From positions 1-64,000 of the forward strand of contig NZ_JAKGUE010000007.1 of assembly GCF_021568795.1 (NCBI RefSeq): DNA of 64,000 nucleotides, in the 5' to 3' direction. The DNA comes from Dethiosulfovibrio faecalis. Its GTDB lineage: Bacteria > Synergistota > Synergistia > Synergistales > Dethiosulfovibrionaceae. The notes beneath the pieces were generated by a model, which worked only from the letters and a program-made list of their open reading frames with translations, ran no database searches and was not told the DNA's origin. How positions within the stretch are numbered: position 1 is the first letter of the stretch; the number at the start of each line of letters is the position of its first letter. The position numbers and the translations under genes are program-made. Positions 25,940-36,037 of the stretch are shown here, one piece after another.

Positions 25940-27640
25940 TTACTTCGGGAGGTTTACCTCGAAGGTGGCTCCGTCCACGAATCTGGTCAGATCGATTCTG
26001 CCGTCGTGTCCCTCGACTATCCTCTTGGCTATGGCCAGTCCGAGGCCGTATCCTCCCTGTCCCCAGCTCTTTCTGCTTCTGGAGGGATCCCCCCTCTGGA
26101 ACCGTTCGAAGATGGAGGAGGCCAGGCTTTCCTTTATACCCACTCCGTTGTCGGATACCGTGACCGTCCAGAGGTCTTCGTTCTCTTTCAGCTCCACGGC
26201 GATCTTTCCGCCCGGCTCGTTTTCGAAGCGTCTTCTGACGTATTTCACGCCGTTGCCTACTAGGTTGCCCAGGGCTCGATAGAGCTCGTCTCTTCGTCCC
26301 ACCATGGGGGCCTTTTCGGGGGCTTCCAGAGTTATCTCTACCTCTGAGGCCATCGGGTGGGACCGGTGTTCCGATATCACCTCGGACAGGACCTCGGCAA
26401 GGTCGAGGGGTTCCTTTTTTTCCTTGGGAGGCTCGGCCTCCAGCCTGGAGAGCAGCAGCATGTCGTCCACAAGGGAGGTCAGCCGTCTCTGCTGTTCCAG
26501 AATGGAGTTGAGGTATCGTCTTCTGGCGTCGCCGTCCTCCTCGTCCATGAGGAATTCCGCCGTGACCCCTATGGAGGTCAGAGGGGTCTGGAACTCGTGG
26601 CTCGCGTCCGCTATGAAATTACGCCTCGCCAGGTCCAACCTGTGTTCCTCCGTCATGTCCTGGAAGACAAGCAGTATGCCAGTCTCTATGGACTTGGCCG
26701 ATACGGTAAGGAACAGTTCCCTCTCCGGCAGGTCCAGATTGACTGGGTCGGCTTGTCCTGATTCGGCCACCCGGTCTATCAGTGGGTGGAGGCTGCCTGG
26801 AAGGAGTACGCCGGTCTTCAGGTCCAGCAGCTCTCTGGCGCATCGGTTTATCATCCTTATGGACTTTTTCCTGTCCAGAAGTATCAGTCCCACCGGCATG
26901 GAGGCTATCAGGGTCTCCAGATCGCCTCTTTCATGGCGCAGTTCCTCCATGGCCTCGTGGAGCTGCTGGGACATGTCGTCCAGGGCTCCCGACAGGCTTT
27001 GAAGCTCCCTGTCGGCCATTATGGGAAACCGGGATTCCCTTCCCGTCGCTATGTCGTCCGCCGCCGCGACTATCCTCTCCAGAGGTCTGAAGAACCGCCT
27101 TATCATGAACTGGGCCAGGGCCAAAACGGCCAGGGCCGCCAGTATGGATAGCCCCAACAGCCTTTTGCGGCCTTCCGATGCGGCCTGGTCCAAGGCGGAC
27201 AGCCTGTAGGCCAGTCGGACTACCTGCACGTCTCCGTTTACAGACAGGGCCCTGGCGGAGTAGACCATGGTGGAGTCCAGGCTTCTGCTGTATCTTATCT
27301 CCGATCCCGCTCCTGACGAGAAGGCCCTCTTTATCTCCGGTCTGTTGCTGTGGTTGTCCAATCTCTCGACCGAGGCCTCCGTGTCCCGAAGCACAGTGCC
27401 GTTTTCGTCTATCAGGCTGATTCTGCATTCCAGCTCCCGGGCCAACTCGGTAAGGTCGAGAGTTCCGTCGCTTTCCTCAACCAGCCGGGCCACGAGCCCC
27501 GCCTGTCGGGACAGTTCCCGAACCGCCTCGTCGGCGATGTGATCTTCCACTATTCGGCTCATCAGCAGCCAGGAACCGAGGAAAGTCAGCAACACCGCGG
27601 CCGCTGCGGCCAGCAGGGTCTTACCCTTCAGGCTTTTCAT
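25940..27640 (-). CDS. phoR: phosphate-sensing histidine kinase
   Basis: A 566-residue membrane kinase that would phosphorylate PhoB when phosphate is scarce. Transmembrane helix 1 is at about 7-29, with a periplasmic region of about 130 residues and helix 2 at about 160-182. Then follow HAMP, a PAS domain (LETLIASMPVGLILLDRKKS), HisKA with His348 in FIADASHEFQTPLTSI, and a HATPase domain (GVKYVRRRF, DNGVGIKESLASSIFERFQRGD, YGLGLAIAKRI). It overlaps the end of phoB by 20 bases and is last in the pst-pho operon. The sizeable periplasmic domain is like that of Gram-positive PhoR rather than the short E. coli form. Confidence 0.92.
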   Translation of the reverse strand: MKSLKGKTLLAAAAAVLLTFLGSWLLMSRIVEDHIADEAVRELSRQAGLVARLVEESDGTLDLTELARELECRISLIDENGTVLRDTEASVERLDNHSNRPEIKRAFSSGAGSEIRYSRSLDSTMVYSARALSVNGDVQVVRLAYRLSALDQAASEGRKRLLGLSILAALAVLALAQFMIRRFFRPLERIVAAADDIATGRESRFPIMADRELQSLSGALDDMSQQLHEAMEELRHERGDLETLIASMPVGLILLDRKKSIRMINRCARELLDLKTGVLLPGSLHPLIDRVAESGQADPVNLDLPERELFLTVSAKSIETGILLVFQDMTEEHRLDLARRNFIADASHEFQTPLTSIGVTAEFLMDEEDGDARRRYLNSILEQQRRLTSLVDDMLLLSRLEAEPPKEKKEPLDLAEVLSEVISEHRSHPMASEVEITLEAPEKAPMVGRRDELYRALGNLVGNGVKYVRRRFENEPGGKIAVELKENEDLWTVTVSDNGVGIKESLASSIFERFQRGDPSRSRKSWGQGGYGLGLAIAKRIVEGHDGRIDLTRFVDGATFEVNLPK

Positions 27641-28343
27641 CCGATTCCTCCACGATTATCCTGTATCCCCGGCCTCTGAGGGCCGTTATGGTAGGAGCCG
27701 ATTTTCCTCCCGCCTGGGCCAGTTTCTTCCTCAGTCTTGATATGTGGACGTCCACGGTCCTGGTGTCTCCTCCATAGACCCCCCATATCAGAGATAGGAG
27801 CCTCTCCCTCGGGACGACCTGTCCCGGTCTCTCCGCCAGGGTTCGGAGCAGCCTGTATTCGGTGAGGCTCAGGTTGATCTCCTCTCCCTTGAACTTGGCT
27901 ATCTGGCCCTCCAGGTCTATCTCCAGGTCTCCTACCGAGACTGTCGGCTTGGTCTGGACGAGCTGGGTGCGTCTTATCAGGGACTTCACCCGGGCCATCA
28001 GTTCCACCAGGGAGAAGGGCTTCCGGATGTAGTCGTCGGCGCCCAGTTCGAGCCCCTGTACCAGATCCCGCTCGTCCCGTCTGGCCGTCATCATTATTAT
28101 CGGAAGAGCTCTGCTTTCCGGAGATGACCTTATACGACGGCAGACCTCCCAGCCGTCCATGCCGGGGAGCATCAGGTCCAGAAGCACCAGGTCGGGCAGC
28201 ACGGGATACAGCATGTCCAGGGCGTCGTCTCCGTTGTCGGCGGTCATGACGTCGAAGCCGTGCCTCTTCAGAGCCTGTGAAACTACGTCCACTATGGAGG
28301 ATTCGTCCTCCACCAATAAAATTCTCTTGCCCTGTAAGCTCAC
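27621..28343 (-). CDS. phoB: phosphate regulon response regulator
   Basis: A 240-residue OmpR/PhoB-type regulator. The receiver has Asp56 (LVLLDLMLPG) and a conserved Lys in YIRKPFS. The C-terminal winged helix includes LSLTEYRLLRTLAERPGQVV and RTVDVHISRLRKKL. It should bind the Pho-box-like repeats at 32589-32627 before pstS. The start is GTG with GGAGGAGGG 8 bases upstream. It lies between phoU and phoR. Confidence 0.94.
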   Translation of the reverse strand: MSLQGKRILLVEDESSIVDVVSQALKRHGFDVMTADNGDDALDMLYPVLPDLVLLDLMLPGMDGWEVCRRIRSSPESRALPIIMMTARRDERDLVQGLELGADDYIRKPFSLVELMARVKSLIRRTQLVQTKPTVSVGDLEIDLEGQIAKFKGEEINLSLTEYRLLRTLAERPGQVVPRERLLSLIWGVYGGDTRTVDVHISRLRKKLAQAGGKSAPTITALRGRGYRIIVEESDEKPEG

Positions 28344-28362
28344 GGGCCGATCCCTCCTCCGA

Positions 28363-29088
28363 TTATCTCCGTGTCTTCCCGTCTTCGTCTACTATCTCGC
28401 TTCCTGGCCTGGGGCGTCTGTAGCGGCTTGATCGCACGGTATCGCCGGTGCAGATGTAGACCACCCTCTCGGCTATGTTGGTAACCCTGTCTCCCGCTCT
28501 TTCGAGGGTCCTGGCCACGGTCAACAGCTGGGAGGCCTGTTCTATCCGCTCCGGTCTGGCCATCATGAGGAAGAGCAGCTCCCTGAGGATCTGGCTCTCC
28601 AGATCGTCCATGTCGTCGTCCATGGGGAAGACCGCCTTGGCCTTTTCGACGTCGCACCGGTCGAAAGCCTCCATGCACTGGTCCAGCATCTGAGAGAACA
28701 GCTGGGACATCCTGGGTATATCTATGAGAGGCTTTATGGGAAGCTGGTTCGACAGCTCCAAGGCTACCCTGGCCACGTTGTCGCCGTAGTCGCCTATCCT
28801 CTCCATGTCCACCGCCATGTGCATTATGGACAGCACCGTTCGGAGGTCCTCTCCCATGGGCTGGAAGCGGGCGAGGAACTGGAGACATCTCTGGTCTATG
28901 GATCTGGTCAGGTCGTCCATCTCGTCGTCCTTTCGGACGACCTCCAACGCCGCGTCCCGATCCCTTTCCTTCAGAGCCCACACGGCCCTGTTGAGCGACT
29001 CCCTCGCAAGGGCCGCCAGGTAGAGGGTCTCCCTCTTGAGGTTCCCGAGCTCCTCCTCTATATGGCTTCTAGAGTCTATGTTCATCAT
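28363..29088 (-). CDS. phoU: phosphate transport regulator PhoU
   Basis: A 241-residue all-helical protein with two PhoU repeats (EVVRKDDEMDDLTRSIDQRCL and KAVFPMDDDMDDLESQILREL), each with the acidic metal-binding E/DxxxD pattern, and GDYGDNVARVA plus GDRVTNIAERVV. PhoU links the Pst transporter to PhoR and keeps the kinase quiet when phosphate is plentiful. The start is at a tandem ATGATG with GGGAGG 9 bases before the first ATG. It follows pstB by 23 bases. Confidence 0.94.
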   Translation of the reverse strand: MMNIDSRSHIEEELGNLKRETLYLAALARESLNRAVWALKERDRDAALEVVRKDDEMDDLTRSIDQRCLQFLARFQPMGEDLRTVLSIMHMAVDMERIGDYGDNVARVALELSNQLPIKPLIDIPRMSQLFSQMLDQCMEAFDRCDVEKAKAVFPMDDDMDDLESQILRELLFLMMARPERIEQASQLLTVARTLERAGDRVTNIAERVVYICTGDTVRSSRYRRPRPGSEIVDEDGKTRR

Positions 29089-29111
29089 ATCAGATAGCCT
29101 CCCCGACGGAT

Positions 29112-29876
29112 CTAGCCGAACCGTCCCGTTATGTAATCGCCGGTCTTCCTGTTCTCCGGCGAGGTGAAGATCTTCTCCGTAGGGCCGTATTCCACCAGGT
29201 CGCCCATAAGGAAGAAGGCCGTGTCGTCCGATATCCTTGCCGCCTGCTGCATGTTGTGGGTTACTATTACCACGGTGTATCTTTCCCTGAGCTGGCGGCA
29301 GAGCTCCTCTATGCGGGCCGTAGCCATAGGGTCCAGGGCCGAGGTCGGCTCGTCCATAAGGACCACCTCCGGCTCGGTGGCTATGGTTCTGGCTATGCAG
29401 AGCCTCTGCTGCTGTCCTCCGGACAGGCCGTTGGCCGGGGAGTGGAGTTTCTCCTTCACCTCGTCCCACAGGGCCGCCCCTCTCAGGCTCGATTCCACTA
29501 TACCGTCCAGGCGGTCACGGTCCTTTATGCCGTGGATCCTGGGGCCGAAGGCGATGTTGTCGTATATGGACATGGGAAACGGGTTGGGTTTCTGAAAGAC
29601 CATTCCCACCTTTTTCCGTAGCTCTATCACGTCCGTTCCCTGGGAGTAGATATCCTCTCCGTCGACCAGCACGGTCCCCTTGACCGATGCGCTGGGGATA
29701 AAGTCGTTCATCCTGTTAAGGCACCGCAGGAAGGTGCTCTTTCCGCATCCCGAGGGGCCTATGAAGGCGGTCACGGAGTTGGCGTTTATGGACATGGAAA
29801 TGTCCTTCAAAGTGTGAGCCGTCCCGTAGTGGAGGTTCAGATTTTTTATCTCTATCGCGGTATCCCTTCCGGTCAT
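29112..29876 (-). CDS. pstB: phosphate ABC transporter ATPase
   Basis: A 254-residue ATPase of the high-affinity phosphate importer. Motifs: Walker [10 protein letters not shown] (40-48), Q-loop [16 protein letters not shown], signature [13 protein letters not shown], Walker [14 protein letters not shown]. The phrase [12 protein letters not shown] is typical of PstB. ATG 29876 is preferred because AGAGG lies 8 bases ahead; an in-frame GTG at 29885 overlaps that site. It sits directly behind pstA. Confidence 0.95.
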   Translation of the reverse strand: MTGRDTAIEIKNLNLHYGTAHTLKDISMSINANSVTAFIGPSGCGKSTFLRCLNRMNDFIPSASVKGTVLVDGEDIYSQGTDVIELRKKVGMVFQKPNPFPMSIYDNIAFGPRIHGIKDRDRLDGIVESSLRGAALWDEVKEKLHSPANGLSGGQQQRLCIARTIATEPEVVLMDEPTSALDPMATARIEELCRQLRERYTVVIVTHNMQQAARISDDTAFFLMGDLVEYGPTEKIFTSPENRKTGDYITGRFG

Positions 29877-29892
29877 TGCCTTCACCTCTGAG

Positions 29893-30741
29893 TTATCGTC
29901 TGTTCCGGCGTAGCCGGGCCCGTAGTATTATCCCCAGGGAGCTTACTCCCATGACCAGGAGAATCAGCACCAGCACGGTGCCGTACTGTATGGGCCTGGT
30001 CTGCTCTATGTGGGTCCCGGCCGTTGCCAGGACCATTATGTGATAGGGGAGCGCCATGACCTCGTCGAAGAGACTCGTAGCCACCTTTGGGGTGAAGAAC
30101 GCCGCCCCGGTGAAGATTATCGGTGCCGTCTCCCCCGCTACCCTTCCGACGCTGAGTATCGCCCCGGTCAGTATGGTTGGAAGGGCCGCCGGGAGGACCA
30201 CCTTCCGGACTGTCTGCCATTTATTGGCCCCCAGGGCGTAGGAGGCCAGCCTGAAGTCCTGAGGCACAGCCAGAAGAGCGGTCTCCGACGCCGTCACTAT
30301 GAGGGGCAAAGCCAGACAGGCCAGTGTAAGCCCCGCCGACAGGAGGGACGATCCGAAGTTGAGGAACACCACGAAGAGGGAGAGGCCGAACAGACCGTAT
30401 ACTACCGAGGGGACCCCGGCCAGACATCGGACGCAGAGCCTGAGCGCCGTGGTGAACGGGCCCTCCGTGGCGTATTCGGCGAAGAATATCCCGGTGGCGA
30501 CCCCGACGGGGATGGCGAAGGCCATCGATACGACCACCAGTTGGAGCGTTCCTATTATGGCGGTGCTTATGCCGCCCTTGGTCATGTTGTCCCTGGGAGG
30601 TCTGGTGATGAACTCCCAGCTCATGGACTCCGCTCCGTTGGCCATCAGGTAGGCCAGTATGGACAGCAGTCCCAGTACCAGAAGGGCAGCCGAGGTCCAG
30701 AGCAGAATGGAAGCGCCTCTGTCAACCAGTTTTCTGCTCAT
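29893..30741 (-). CDS. pstA: phosphate ABC transporter permease PstA
   Basis: A 282-residue membrane protein with six hydrophobic helices and the family loop [25 protein letters not shown]. The early stretch [25 protein letters not shown] is characteristic of PstA. With PstC it forms the channel of the phosphate importer. The ATG overlaps the pstC stop in ATGA (4 bases), so the start is well fixed. Confidence 0.95.
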   Translation of the reverse strand: MSRKLVDRGASILLWTSAALLVLGLLSILAYLMANGAESMSWEFITRPPRDNMTKGGISTAIIGTLQLVVVSMAFAIPVGVATGIFFAEYATEGPFTTALRLCVRCLAGVPSVVYGLFGLSLFVVFLNFGSSLLSAGLTLACLALPLIVTASETALLAVPQDFRLASYALGANKWQTVRKVVLPAALPTILTGAILSVGRVAGETAPIIFTGAAFFTPKVATSLFDEVMALPYHIMVLATAGTHIEQTRPIQYGTVLVLILLVMGVSSLGIILRARLRRNRR

Positions 30742-31607
30742 GCCATCCAGCGCTCCTTTCCCTTTTTCTCTATCCACATTGAGACCAGGTTGATCCCCAG
30801 GGTCATGGCCAACAGCAGCAGTCCGGCGAAGAACAGGGCGTGATAGTGGGCGGAGCCTACCGGGGTCTCCCCCATTTCCGCCGCGATGGCCGAGGTCAGA
30901 GGCCTTACCGGATCGAAGATCGATATCGGGACCAATGCGGCTCCTCCCGCCGCCATCAGCACCACCATGGTCTCTCCCAGAGCCCTCATTATCCCGAGCA
31001 GAGATGCGCTGAGAAGCCCCGGGAGGGCGGCGGGCAGAACCACCTTTCGGATCGTCTCCCATCTGGTGGATCCCAGGGCGTAACAGGCGTCTCTCAGCTC
31101 TCTCGGAACGGCCTGAAGGCTTTCCTCCGCCAGGGAGGCCACTATGGGAACTATCATGGCCCCCATCAGCAGAGACGCGTTGAACAGGTTCAGTCCCGAG
31201 AGGAGGTCGAACCTCTCCTGAAGCCATGGGGCCAGTACCACCATGCCCAGGAATCCCAGGACTATGGACGGCAGGAAGCCCAGCAGCTCCAGCGCCGGTT
31301 TGAGTATCTCCCTGAACCAGGACGGAGCCACCTCGGACAGGAATATGGCTATGAGGAAACTGAAGGGGACTGCCATGACGGCGGACAGCAGCGTCACCGT
31401 CATTGATCCTACGATCAGAGGAGCCATCCCCAGAGCCGGAGGTTCTTCGGTAGGGTACCAATCGAAGTTCAGCAGGAGTTCCTTGAGGGAGACCTCCCGT
31501 AAGGTTGGTATTCCTTCCTGAACGAGGAAGTAGATCAGGAAGACCATTATGAAAAGGCTTAGGCTAGCCGTCAGGGTGATCAGCCACCCCGGAATTCTTT
31601 CGTCCAT
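30738..31607 (-). CDS. pstC: phosphate ABC transporter permease PstC
   Basis: A 289-residue membrane protein with six hydrophobic helices and the EAA loop [25 protein letters not shown]. The segment LKPALELLGFLPSIVLGFLG is typical of PstC. ATG 31607 (MDERIPGW) is preferred over upstream in-frame codons that would run into the intergenic hairpin; GAGAGG lies 8 bases ahead. It is translationally coupled to pstA. Confidence 0.93.
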   Translation of the reverse strand: MDERIPGWLITLTASLSLFIMVFLIYFLVQEGIPTLREVSLKELLLNFDWYPTEEPPALGMAPLIVGSMTVTLLSAVMAVPFSFLIAIFLSEVAPSWFREILKPALELLGFLPSIVLGFLGMVVLAPWLQERFDLLSGLNLFNASLLMGAMIVPIVASLAEESLQAVPRELRDACYALGSTRWETIRKVVLPAALPGLLSASLLGIMRALGETMVVLMAAGGAALVPISIFDPVRPLTSAIAAEMGETPVGSAHYHALFFAGLLLLAMTLGINLVSMWIEKKGKERWMA

Positions 31608-31634
31608 CGACAAGACCTCTCGTGTTCTGGATAT

Positions 31635-31672
31635 ACTCCAGCCCGCCGCCATCTCGGGCGGCGGGCTGGAGT
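31635..31672 (-). terminator. attenuating hairpin between pstS and pstC
   Basis: Arms ACTCCAGCCCGCCG and CGGCGGGCTGGAGT form a perfect 14-base stem with a 10-base loop that itself can pair GCC/GGC. No T run follows on the minus strand, so partial termination or protection of the pstS mRNA end is likely. It would explain excess PstS over the membrane parts. Confidence 0.75.
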
Positions 31673-31703
31673 TCCCGGTATCCTAGTTTTCTCTGAATCC
31701 GTA

Positions 31704-32513
31704 TCAGCGAAGGGGGATATAGCCGGTGTTGCCTACGATCTCCTGTCCGGCGTCGCTGAGGACGAAGTTGATGAATTTGAGGGTGTCGCCGGTGGGCCAT
31801 CCCTTGGTGAACATGTAGAGGTAGCGGGAGACGGGGTAATCTCCGTCCAGGACGGACTTGACCGTTCCCTCTATTCCACCGACGGTCAGGGCGTTGACCG
31901 ACTTGTCCAGGTATCCGAGGCCGATATAGCCTATGGCCAATTTATTCTTGGCTACGGTCTGAACCATGGCTCCGTTGGAGGCCACCACAAGGGCTCTCTG
32001 GGTCACCCTGTCTTTGTTCATGATCTTGCTCTCCCAGACCTCGTAGGTCCCCGAGCTGGTGTCACGTCCCACCACCGCGATCTTGGCGTCGGCTCCCCCG
32101 ACTTCCTTCCAGTTGGTTATCTCGCCTTTATAGATTTTCTTGAGCTGTTCGATGGAAAGGTCCTTGATCCGGTTGGAGGGGTGCACCACCGGGATCAGGG
32201 CGTCCATCGCTACTGCGAAGGGAACGGGGTAGGTTCCGTTTTCAACCGCCGCCGAAACTTCCTTGTTCTTGATGAATCGAGATGCGTTGGCCACGTCGGT
32301 GGTTCCGTCGATTATTGCCTTGATGCCGTTTCCGCTTCCTCCGCCGGACACGGTTATCGCCACGTCCGAATTGCTCTCCATGAACTTCTCCGCCGCGGAC
32401 TGAGCTATGGGAAGTACGGTGGTGGAGCCCTTGATTACCAGGTCGCCGGCGAAAGCCGATCCGACCAGAGACAGAGTTGCCGCCAGTGCCAGTGCGATAG
32501 CCGATTTTTTCAT
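31704..32513 (-). CDS. pstS: periplasmic phosphate-binding protein
   Basis: A 269-residue exported protein. The signal peptide is residues 1-22 (ending SAFA). The phosphate-binding loops are recognisable: IKGSTTVLPIAQ, SGGGSGNGIKAI, TDVANASRFI and GRDTSSGTYEVW. The domain closes with SRYLYMFTKGWP. AAGGAGGA lies 11 bases before the ATG. It is first of the seven-gene operon and has Pho-box-like repeats upstream. Length is that of the short PstS family, about 270 residues. Confidence 0.96.
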   Translation of the reverse strand: MKKSAIALALAATLSLVGSAFAGDLVIKGSTTVLPIAQSAAEKFMESNSDVAITVSGGGSGNGIKAIIDGTTDVANASRFIKNKEVSAAVENGTYPVPFAVAMDALIPVVHPSNRIKDLSIEQLKKIYKGEITNWKEVGGADAKIAVVGRDTSSGTYEVWESKIMNKDRVTQRALVVASNGAMVQTVAKNKLAIGYIGLGYLDKSVNALTVGGIEGTVKSVLDGDYPVSRYLYMFTKGWPTGDTLKFINFVLSDAGQEIVGNTGYIPLR

Positions 32514-32574
32514 CTTATACAGATCCTCCTTGGATGATCTAGCGAGGGTAACCTTTCCCTCGGGCTGTGACGTC

Positions 32575-32627
32575 AGTATAGGACGGTTGTGTAACGAACC
32601 TATGTAGCGGAGGTAACGATAAGGTAA
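32575..32627 (-). promoter_or_regulatory. pstS promoter with candidate Pho box
   Basis: On the minus strand four TTAC-like hexamers come in a row: TTACCT (32627-32622), TTACCT (32616-32611), CTACAT (32607-32602) and TTACAC (32594-32589), spaced 11, 9 and 13 bases. Then, 8 bases on, comes the -10 box TATACT (32580-32575). There is no good -35 box, as expected where PhoB replaces it. The pattern recalls the TT(A/T)ACA repeats of the Bacillus Pho box. Confidence 0.6.
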
Positions 32628-32740
32628 AAGAGGTTGTCTCTAGGCAGGGCGAAGAAACGGACCTCTACGGCACTGCTTTACGGAAGACCTGCGTCGCCTT
32701 TTTGGGTATGGAGGCCCTTTTGTTTCAAGTTTTTTGCCAG

Positions 32741-32746
32741 TATAAT
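32741..32746 (+). promoter_or_regulatory. -10 box of the HD-GYP gene
   Basis: A perfect TATAAT, 35 bases before the TTG start at 32781. The -35 region is weak (TTTTGT at 32718-32723 with a 17-base spacer). Its position argues against translation starting further upstream. Confidence 0.5.
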
Positions 32747-32780
32747 TGAATCCAAAGATATAGAGGAGGAGGTCGACCCC

Positions 32781-34799
32781 TTGGCCGAGGACATGCATTC
32801 TTCGCTGCTTCTTCAATCCCCCATACCGATATTGGTCCTGTCCAGAGACCTGAAGGTCGTCCTGGCGAATCGGGCCTTTCTGGACATGTCCGGCTACGAC
32901 GAGTCGGAGGTGCTTGGCGCCGTTCCTCCCTATCCCTGGTGGGGCCACGGAGAAGAGGATGTTCCTGTCCCTACCGTAGAGGATCAGAAGGTCCTTTATA
33001 TGAAAGGCGTGTCCAGGCTGGAGAGACGATATGTGGGAAAAGGCGGCTCGTCCATATGGGTCGAGCTCAGCGTCACCCCCATAACCGGAATCGACGGCAT
33101 AAGGTCCTATCTGTTGTCCATGGTGGACGTAACTGGAAGAAGGGACTCCGAGGCCCAAAACGGAGACGACCCCAGGTTGGAGGGCCTCGAGAGGGCCTAC
33201 GCCGCGCTTCAACAGGAGCTGGCGGAGCGGTCCGAGTGGGAGGAACGACTGGAGCTGGAGGTCGCCAGGAGGACCGAGGAGCTGGAGAAGAGCAAGAGCT
33301 TCTGGGAGGCCCTGTTTCAGGAGTCGCCGGAAGGGATCGCCTTTTTGGACAATCGGGACAGGATAATCCAGGTCAACGGGTCCTTCTGCCGCATGTTTCT
33401 GTGCGACCCCGAATCGGTGCGGGGGACGGCCATAAACGACATAGTCGGAAGGGCTCCGGGAATACAGATAGACGCAGAGAGGATGACCAGGAAGCTCTTC
33501 AGCGGAGAGCCTTTCGTGTACGATACCAAACGCACCAGGACCGACGGTAGCGTCCTACCTGTTTCCATCCACGCGTCTCCCTTCCTTTTCGGGAATAAAA
33601 CCTTCGCCTACTGCGGCTACAGGGATATAACCGAGAGAAAAAGGGACGAGGAGAGGCTGAGGTATCACTCTACCCTCCAGAACCTGCTCTCCAGGGTGTC
33701 CTATCGTTTCGTCTTTCCCTCGAGCGATATAGACGGTTCCCTGAGACAGGCTCTCGAGGACTTCGGGTCCTTTTTCAGGGCATCCCACTGTAACCTCGTT
33801 CAGTTCGATCCCGCAGGAGATATGGTGAGGTCCATATGGTGGCACGGGGGCCCTTTGAACCCCGATCTGGGCCATCTCGTAGAGAACGTCTCCTCGAGGG
33901 ATATCCCCTGGCTCTGGCATCGCCTCCAGGTGGACGATGTCGTGATGATAGGAAACGGAGACGCCATCCCCGCCAGGGCCTGTATGGAGCGGAGGCTGTT
34001 CGAGCTATTGGGCGGAGGCGAGGCCTACGTCTATCCTCTTTTCATCCGGGGGGAACTCAGAGGGATGATATCCCTGTTTCGCTCCGAGACGGACGATTTC
34101 GGTTCTGACAGGATCACCGACTTCTACGTCTTCAGCAGCATAATATCCGCCGCTCTGGAGCGCCACGAAGGGGAACGGTCCATAAAGGCCAACTACGACG
34201 TGCTCCATCGGACCTTCGAGAGCAGCATAAAGACCATGGGGGATATGCTGGCGGTCAGGGATCCCTACACGGCCCGCCATCAGAGAAACGTGGCGGTGCT
34301 GTCCGACATGATCTCCGAAAGGCTGGGCATGGACGAAGAGAGCAGAAAGGGATTGAGGATAGCGGCTTTGGTCCACGATCTCGGAAAGATAAGGGTTCCG
34401 GCGGAGATACTGAACAAGCCGGGAGAGCTTTCCGAGCTGGAGTTCGAGATAATAAAGGAACATCCCCAGCTGGGAGAGGAGATACTCTCGAACATCGAGT
34501 TCCCCTGGCCTGTGGCTACGATAGTTTCGCAGCATCACGAAAGGCTCGACGGTTCCGGATATCCCAGACATCTTTGGTCCGGCGAGATTCTTCCCGAAGC
34601 CCGTATTCTCGCCGTCGCCGACGTGGTGGAGGCCATGACATCTCATCGTCCCTATCGGGCCGGACTGGGACTGTTGGCGGCTCTGGACGAGATAAGACGG
34701 GGTCGCAGCTTTTTATACGACCCCGACGCGGTAGGAGCCTGTCTGGACGTTCTCAAGGGAAGATCCGATCTGAACGATCTATTCTCGGCTCAGATCTGA
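32781..34799 (+). CDS. PAS-PAS-GAF-HD-GYP protein, predicted c-di-GMP phosphodiesterase
   Basis: About 672 residues. A PAS domain (about 7-115) is followed by a coiled coil rich in Glu/Leu, a second PAS ([21 protein letters not shown], ending [14 protein letters not shown]) and a GAF-like domain. The C-terminal HD-GYP domain has [18 protein letters not shown] (His532), [10 protein letters not shown] and [11 protein letters not shown], all metal and GYP motifs intact. It should cleave c-di-GMP under control of the sensor domains. No membrane segment is seen. TTG 32781 is preferred since GGAGG lies 8 bases ahead and the -10 box is just upstream. The 3' end overlaps the convergent YibE/F gene by 10 bases. 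Confidence 0.88.
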   Translation: MAEDMHSSLLLQSPIPILVLSRDLKVVLANRAFLDMSGYDESEVLGAVPPYPWWGHGEEDVPVPTVEDQKVLYMKGVSRLERRYVGKGGSSIWVELSVTPITGIDGIRSYLLSMVDVTGRRDSEAQNGDDPRLEGLERAYAALQQELAERSEWEERLELEVARRTEELEKSKSFWEALFQESPEGIAFLDNRDRIIQVNGSFCRMFLCDPESVRGTAINDIVGRAPGIQIDAERMTRKLFSGEPFVYDTKRTRTDGSVLPVSIHASPFLFGNKTFAYCGYRDITERKRDEERLRYHSTLQNLLSRVSYRFVFPSSDIDGSLRQALEDFGSFFRASHCNLVQFDPAGDMVRSIWWHGGPLNPDLGHLVENVSSRDIPWLWHRLQVDDVVMIGNGDAIPARACMERRLFELLGGGEAYVYPLFIRGELRGMISLFRSETDDFGSDRITDFYVFSSIISAALERHEGERSIKANYDVLHRTFESSIKTMGDMLAVRDPYTARHQRNVAVLSDMISERLGMDEESRKGLRIAALVHDLGKIRVPAEILNKPGELSELEFEIIKEHPQLGEEILSNIEFPWPVATIVSQHHERLDGSGYPRHLWSGEILPEARILAVADVVEAMTSHRPYRAGLGLLAALDEIRRGRSFLYDPDAVGACLDVLKGRSDLNDLFSAQI

Positions 34800-35941
34800 T
34801 CCGTTCGGGAATGGACGAAGGCCCCTGTGAGGGCGGTCAGAGGGGCCACAGTGACCAGGCCGAAACTTCCCACCATGGTGTGGAGTATCTCCGCCGCCAC
34901 GTAGTTGACGTTCAATATGTTGGACATAGGTATCCCCTGGGCCATGAACACCATCATCATCGTCAGGTATCCTCCCGAGTAGGCCAGCAGCAGCGTGGTG
35001 GTCATTGTCCCTATGACGGCCCTTCCCACCTTGAGCCCCGACTTGAACAGCCTCCATCTGTCTATATCGGGCCTGTGTTCCTTGACCTCCGCCACGGCGG
35101 CGGATATGTCCATAGCCAGGTCCATGACGGCACCCGACGAGGCCAGGAAGATTCCCGCCAGAAAGATCCTGGTAAGGTCGAGATGTGGATAGCCCGAGTA
35201 GAGCAGCATCTCCGAGAAGGGCCTCACGGCTCCGTGGATCCCGAAGGGGCCGGAGAAGACCTTCGCCAGAAGACAGGTTAGTCCCAGTCCCGCCATTGCG
35301 CCGATCCAGGCCGTGGCCCCTCTGCGGTCGAAACCGGCTACCAGGAATACTATGGCGAAGGTCAGTGCCGATACCACCCCGAAGGCCACGAGCACCGGGT
35401 CCCATCCCTTGAGGAACAGGGGGATCATGACCTTCCAGATCATAAGGGCCGAGAAGAGGAAGGACACCATGGCCTTCACCCCGGTGAAACCTCCCACCAC
35501 CGCCAGGGTGGCCGCGAATAGAAGCAGCAGCAGAGCCTCCACTCCCAGCCTGTATTTTCCCGAGGCGTGTACCCCGGCGATTTTCCCGTCGACGGTTGTG
35601 ATGTCCAGAAGCACCCTGTCTCCCGGGGCGTAGAAGCTGTCCAGCTCGAGCTTGCCGCTCAGCACGTTGCTTCCCTCCACGGTCCGTCCCCCGAAGGGGC
35701 CTTCCTCTATCCTCACTGTCAGTCCCTGGTCTCCGGTCTTGATTATGCCGCACTGAACCACCGTGGAGTTATCGACGGCGATCACCCTGCCCCTGTAATG
35801 TCCAACGTTTCCGTCCAGCTTGTCCTCGAAGCCGGTGGGCATAGTCCAGAGGGCCGCACATATAAGCGATATCAGGGCGGTGAAGGCCAGGTCTTTCGTC
35901 GACGTGCCGTCCAGAAACCACCGGTAGAAATGTCTCAGCAT
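34790..35941 (-). CDS. YibE/F family membrane protein
   Basis: A 383-residue membrane protein. After one N-terminal helix comes a soluble beta-rich region of about 90 residues ([14 protein letters not shown], then [17 protein letters not shown]), followed by about seven hydrophobic helices with the family stretches [18 protein letters not shown] and [15 protein letters not shown]. The role of YibE/F proteins is not established. It lies 97 bases after alkaline phosphatase on the same strand, with a terminator in between and only 33 bases from that terminator to the start, so partial read-through is likely. AAAGGAG lies 8 bases before the ATG. Confidence 0.82.
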   Translation of the reverse strand: MLRHFYRWFLDGTSTKDLAFTALISLICAALWTMPTGFEDKLDGNVGHYRGRVIAVDNSTVVQCGIIKTGDQGLTVRIEEGPFGGRTVEGSNVLSGKLELDSFYAPGDRVLLDITTVDGKIAGVHASGKYRLGVEALLLLLFAATLAVVGGFTGVKAMVSFLFSALMIWKVMIPLFLKGWDPVLVAFGVVSALTFAIVFLVAGFDRRGATAWIGAMAGLGLTCLLAKVFSGPFGIHGAVRPFSEMLLYSGYPHLDLTRIFLAGIFLASSGAVMDLAMDISAAVAEVKEHRPDIDRWRLFKSGLKVGRAVIGTMTTTLLLAYSGGYLTMMMVFMAQGIPMSNILNVNYVAAEILHTMVGSFGLVTVAPLTALTGAFVHSRTDQI

Positions 35942-35974
35942 GTCGTTTGCTCCTTTCGTGTTTTCTCCATAAGT

Positions 35975-36015
35975 AAAGGGAGGGACGAGCCCGTCGGGCT
36001 CGTCCCTCCCCTTTC
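35975..36015 (-). terminator. hairpin after the alkaline phosphatase gene
   Basis: An 18-base stem (AAAGGGAGGGACGAGCCC with its complement, one bulged C) around a GTC loop. On the minus strand only TTT and then mixed sequence follow, so it may terminate partially. Confidence 0.75.
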
Positions 36016-36037
36016 AGGGGGGGGGAAGAAAAGGGGC

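Noticed and set aside
30742-31461. An N-terminal extension of PstA of about 240 codons
   Set aside because: It lies inside pstC in another frame. The ATGA overlap at 30738-30741 and the PstA N-terminus fix the start at 30741.
32634-32780. A 49-codon N-terminal extension of the HD-GYP protein
   Set aside because: The TATAAT at 32741 and GGAGG 8 bases before TTG 32781 show that this part is promoter and leader; the extension also lacks a ribosome site.
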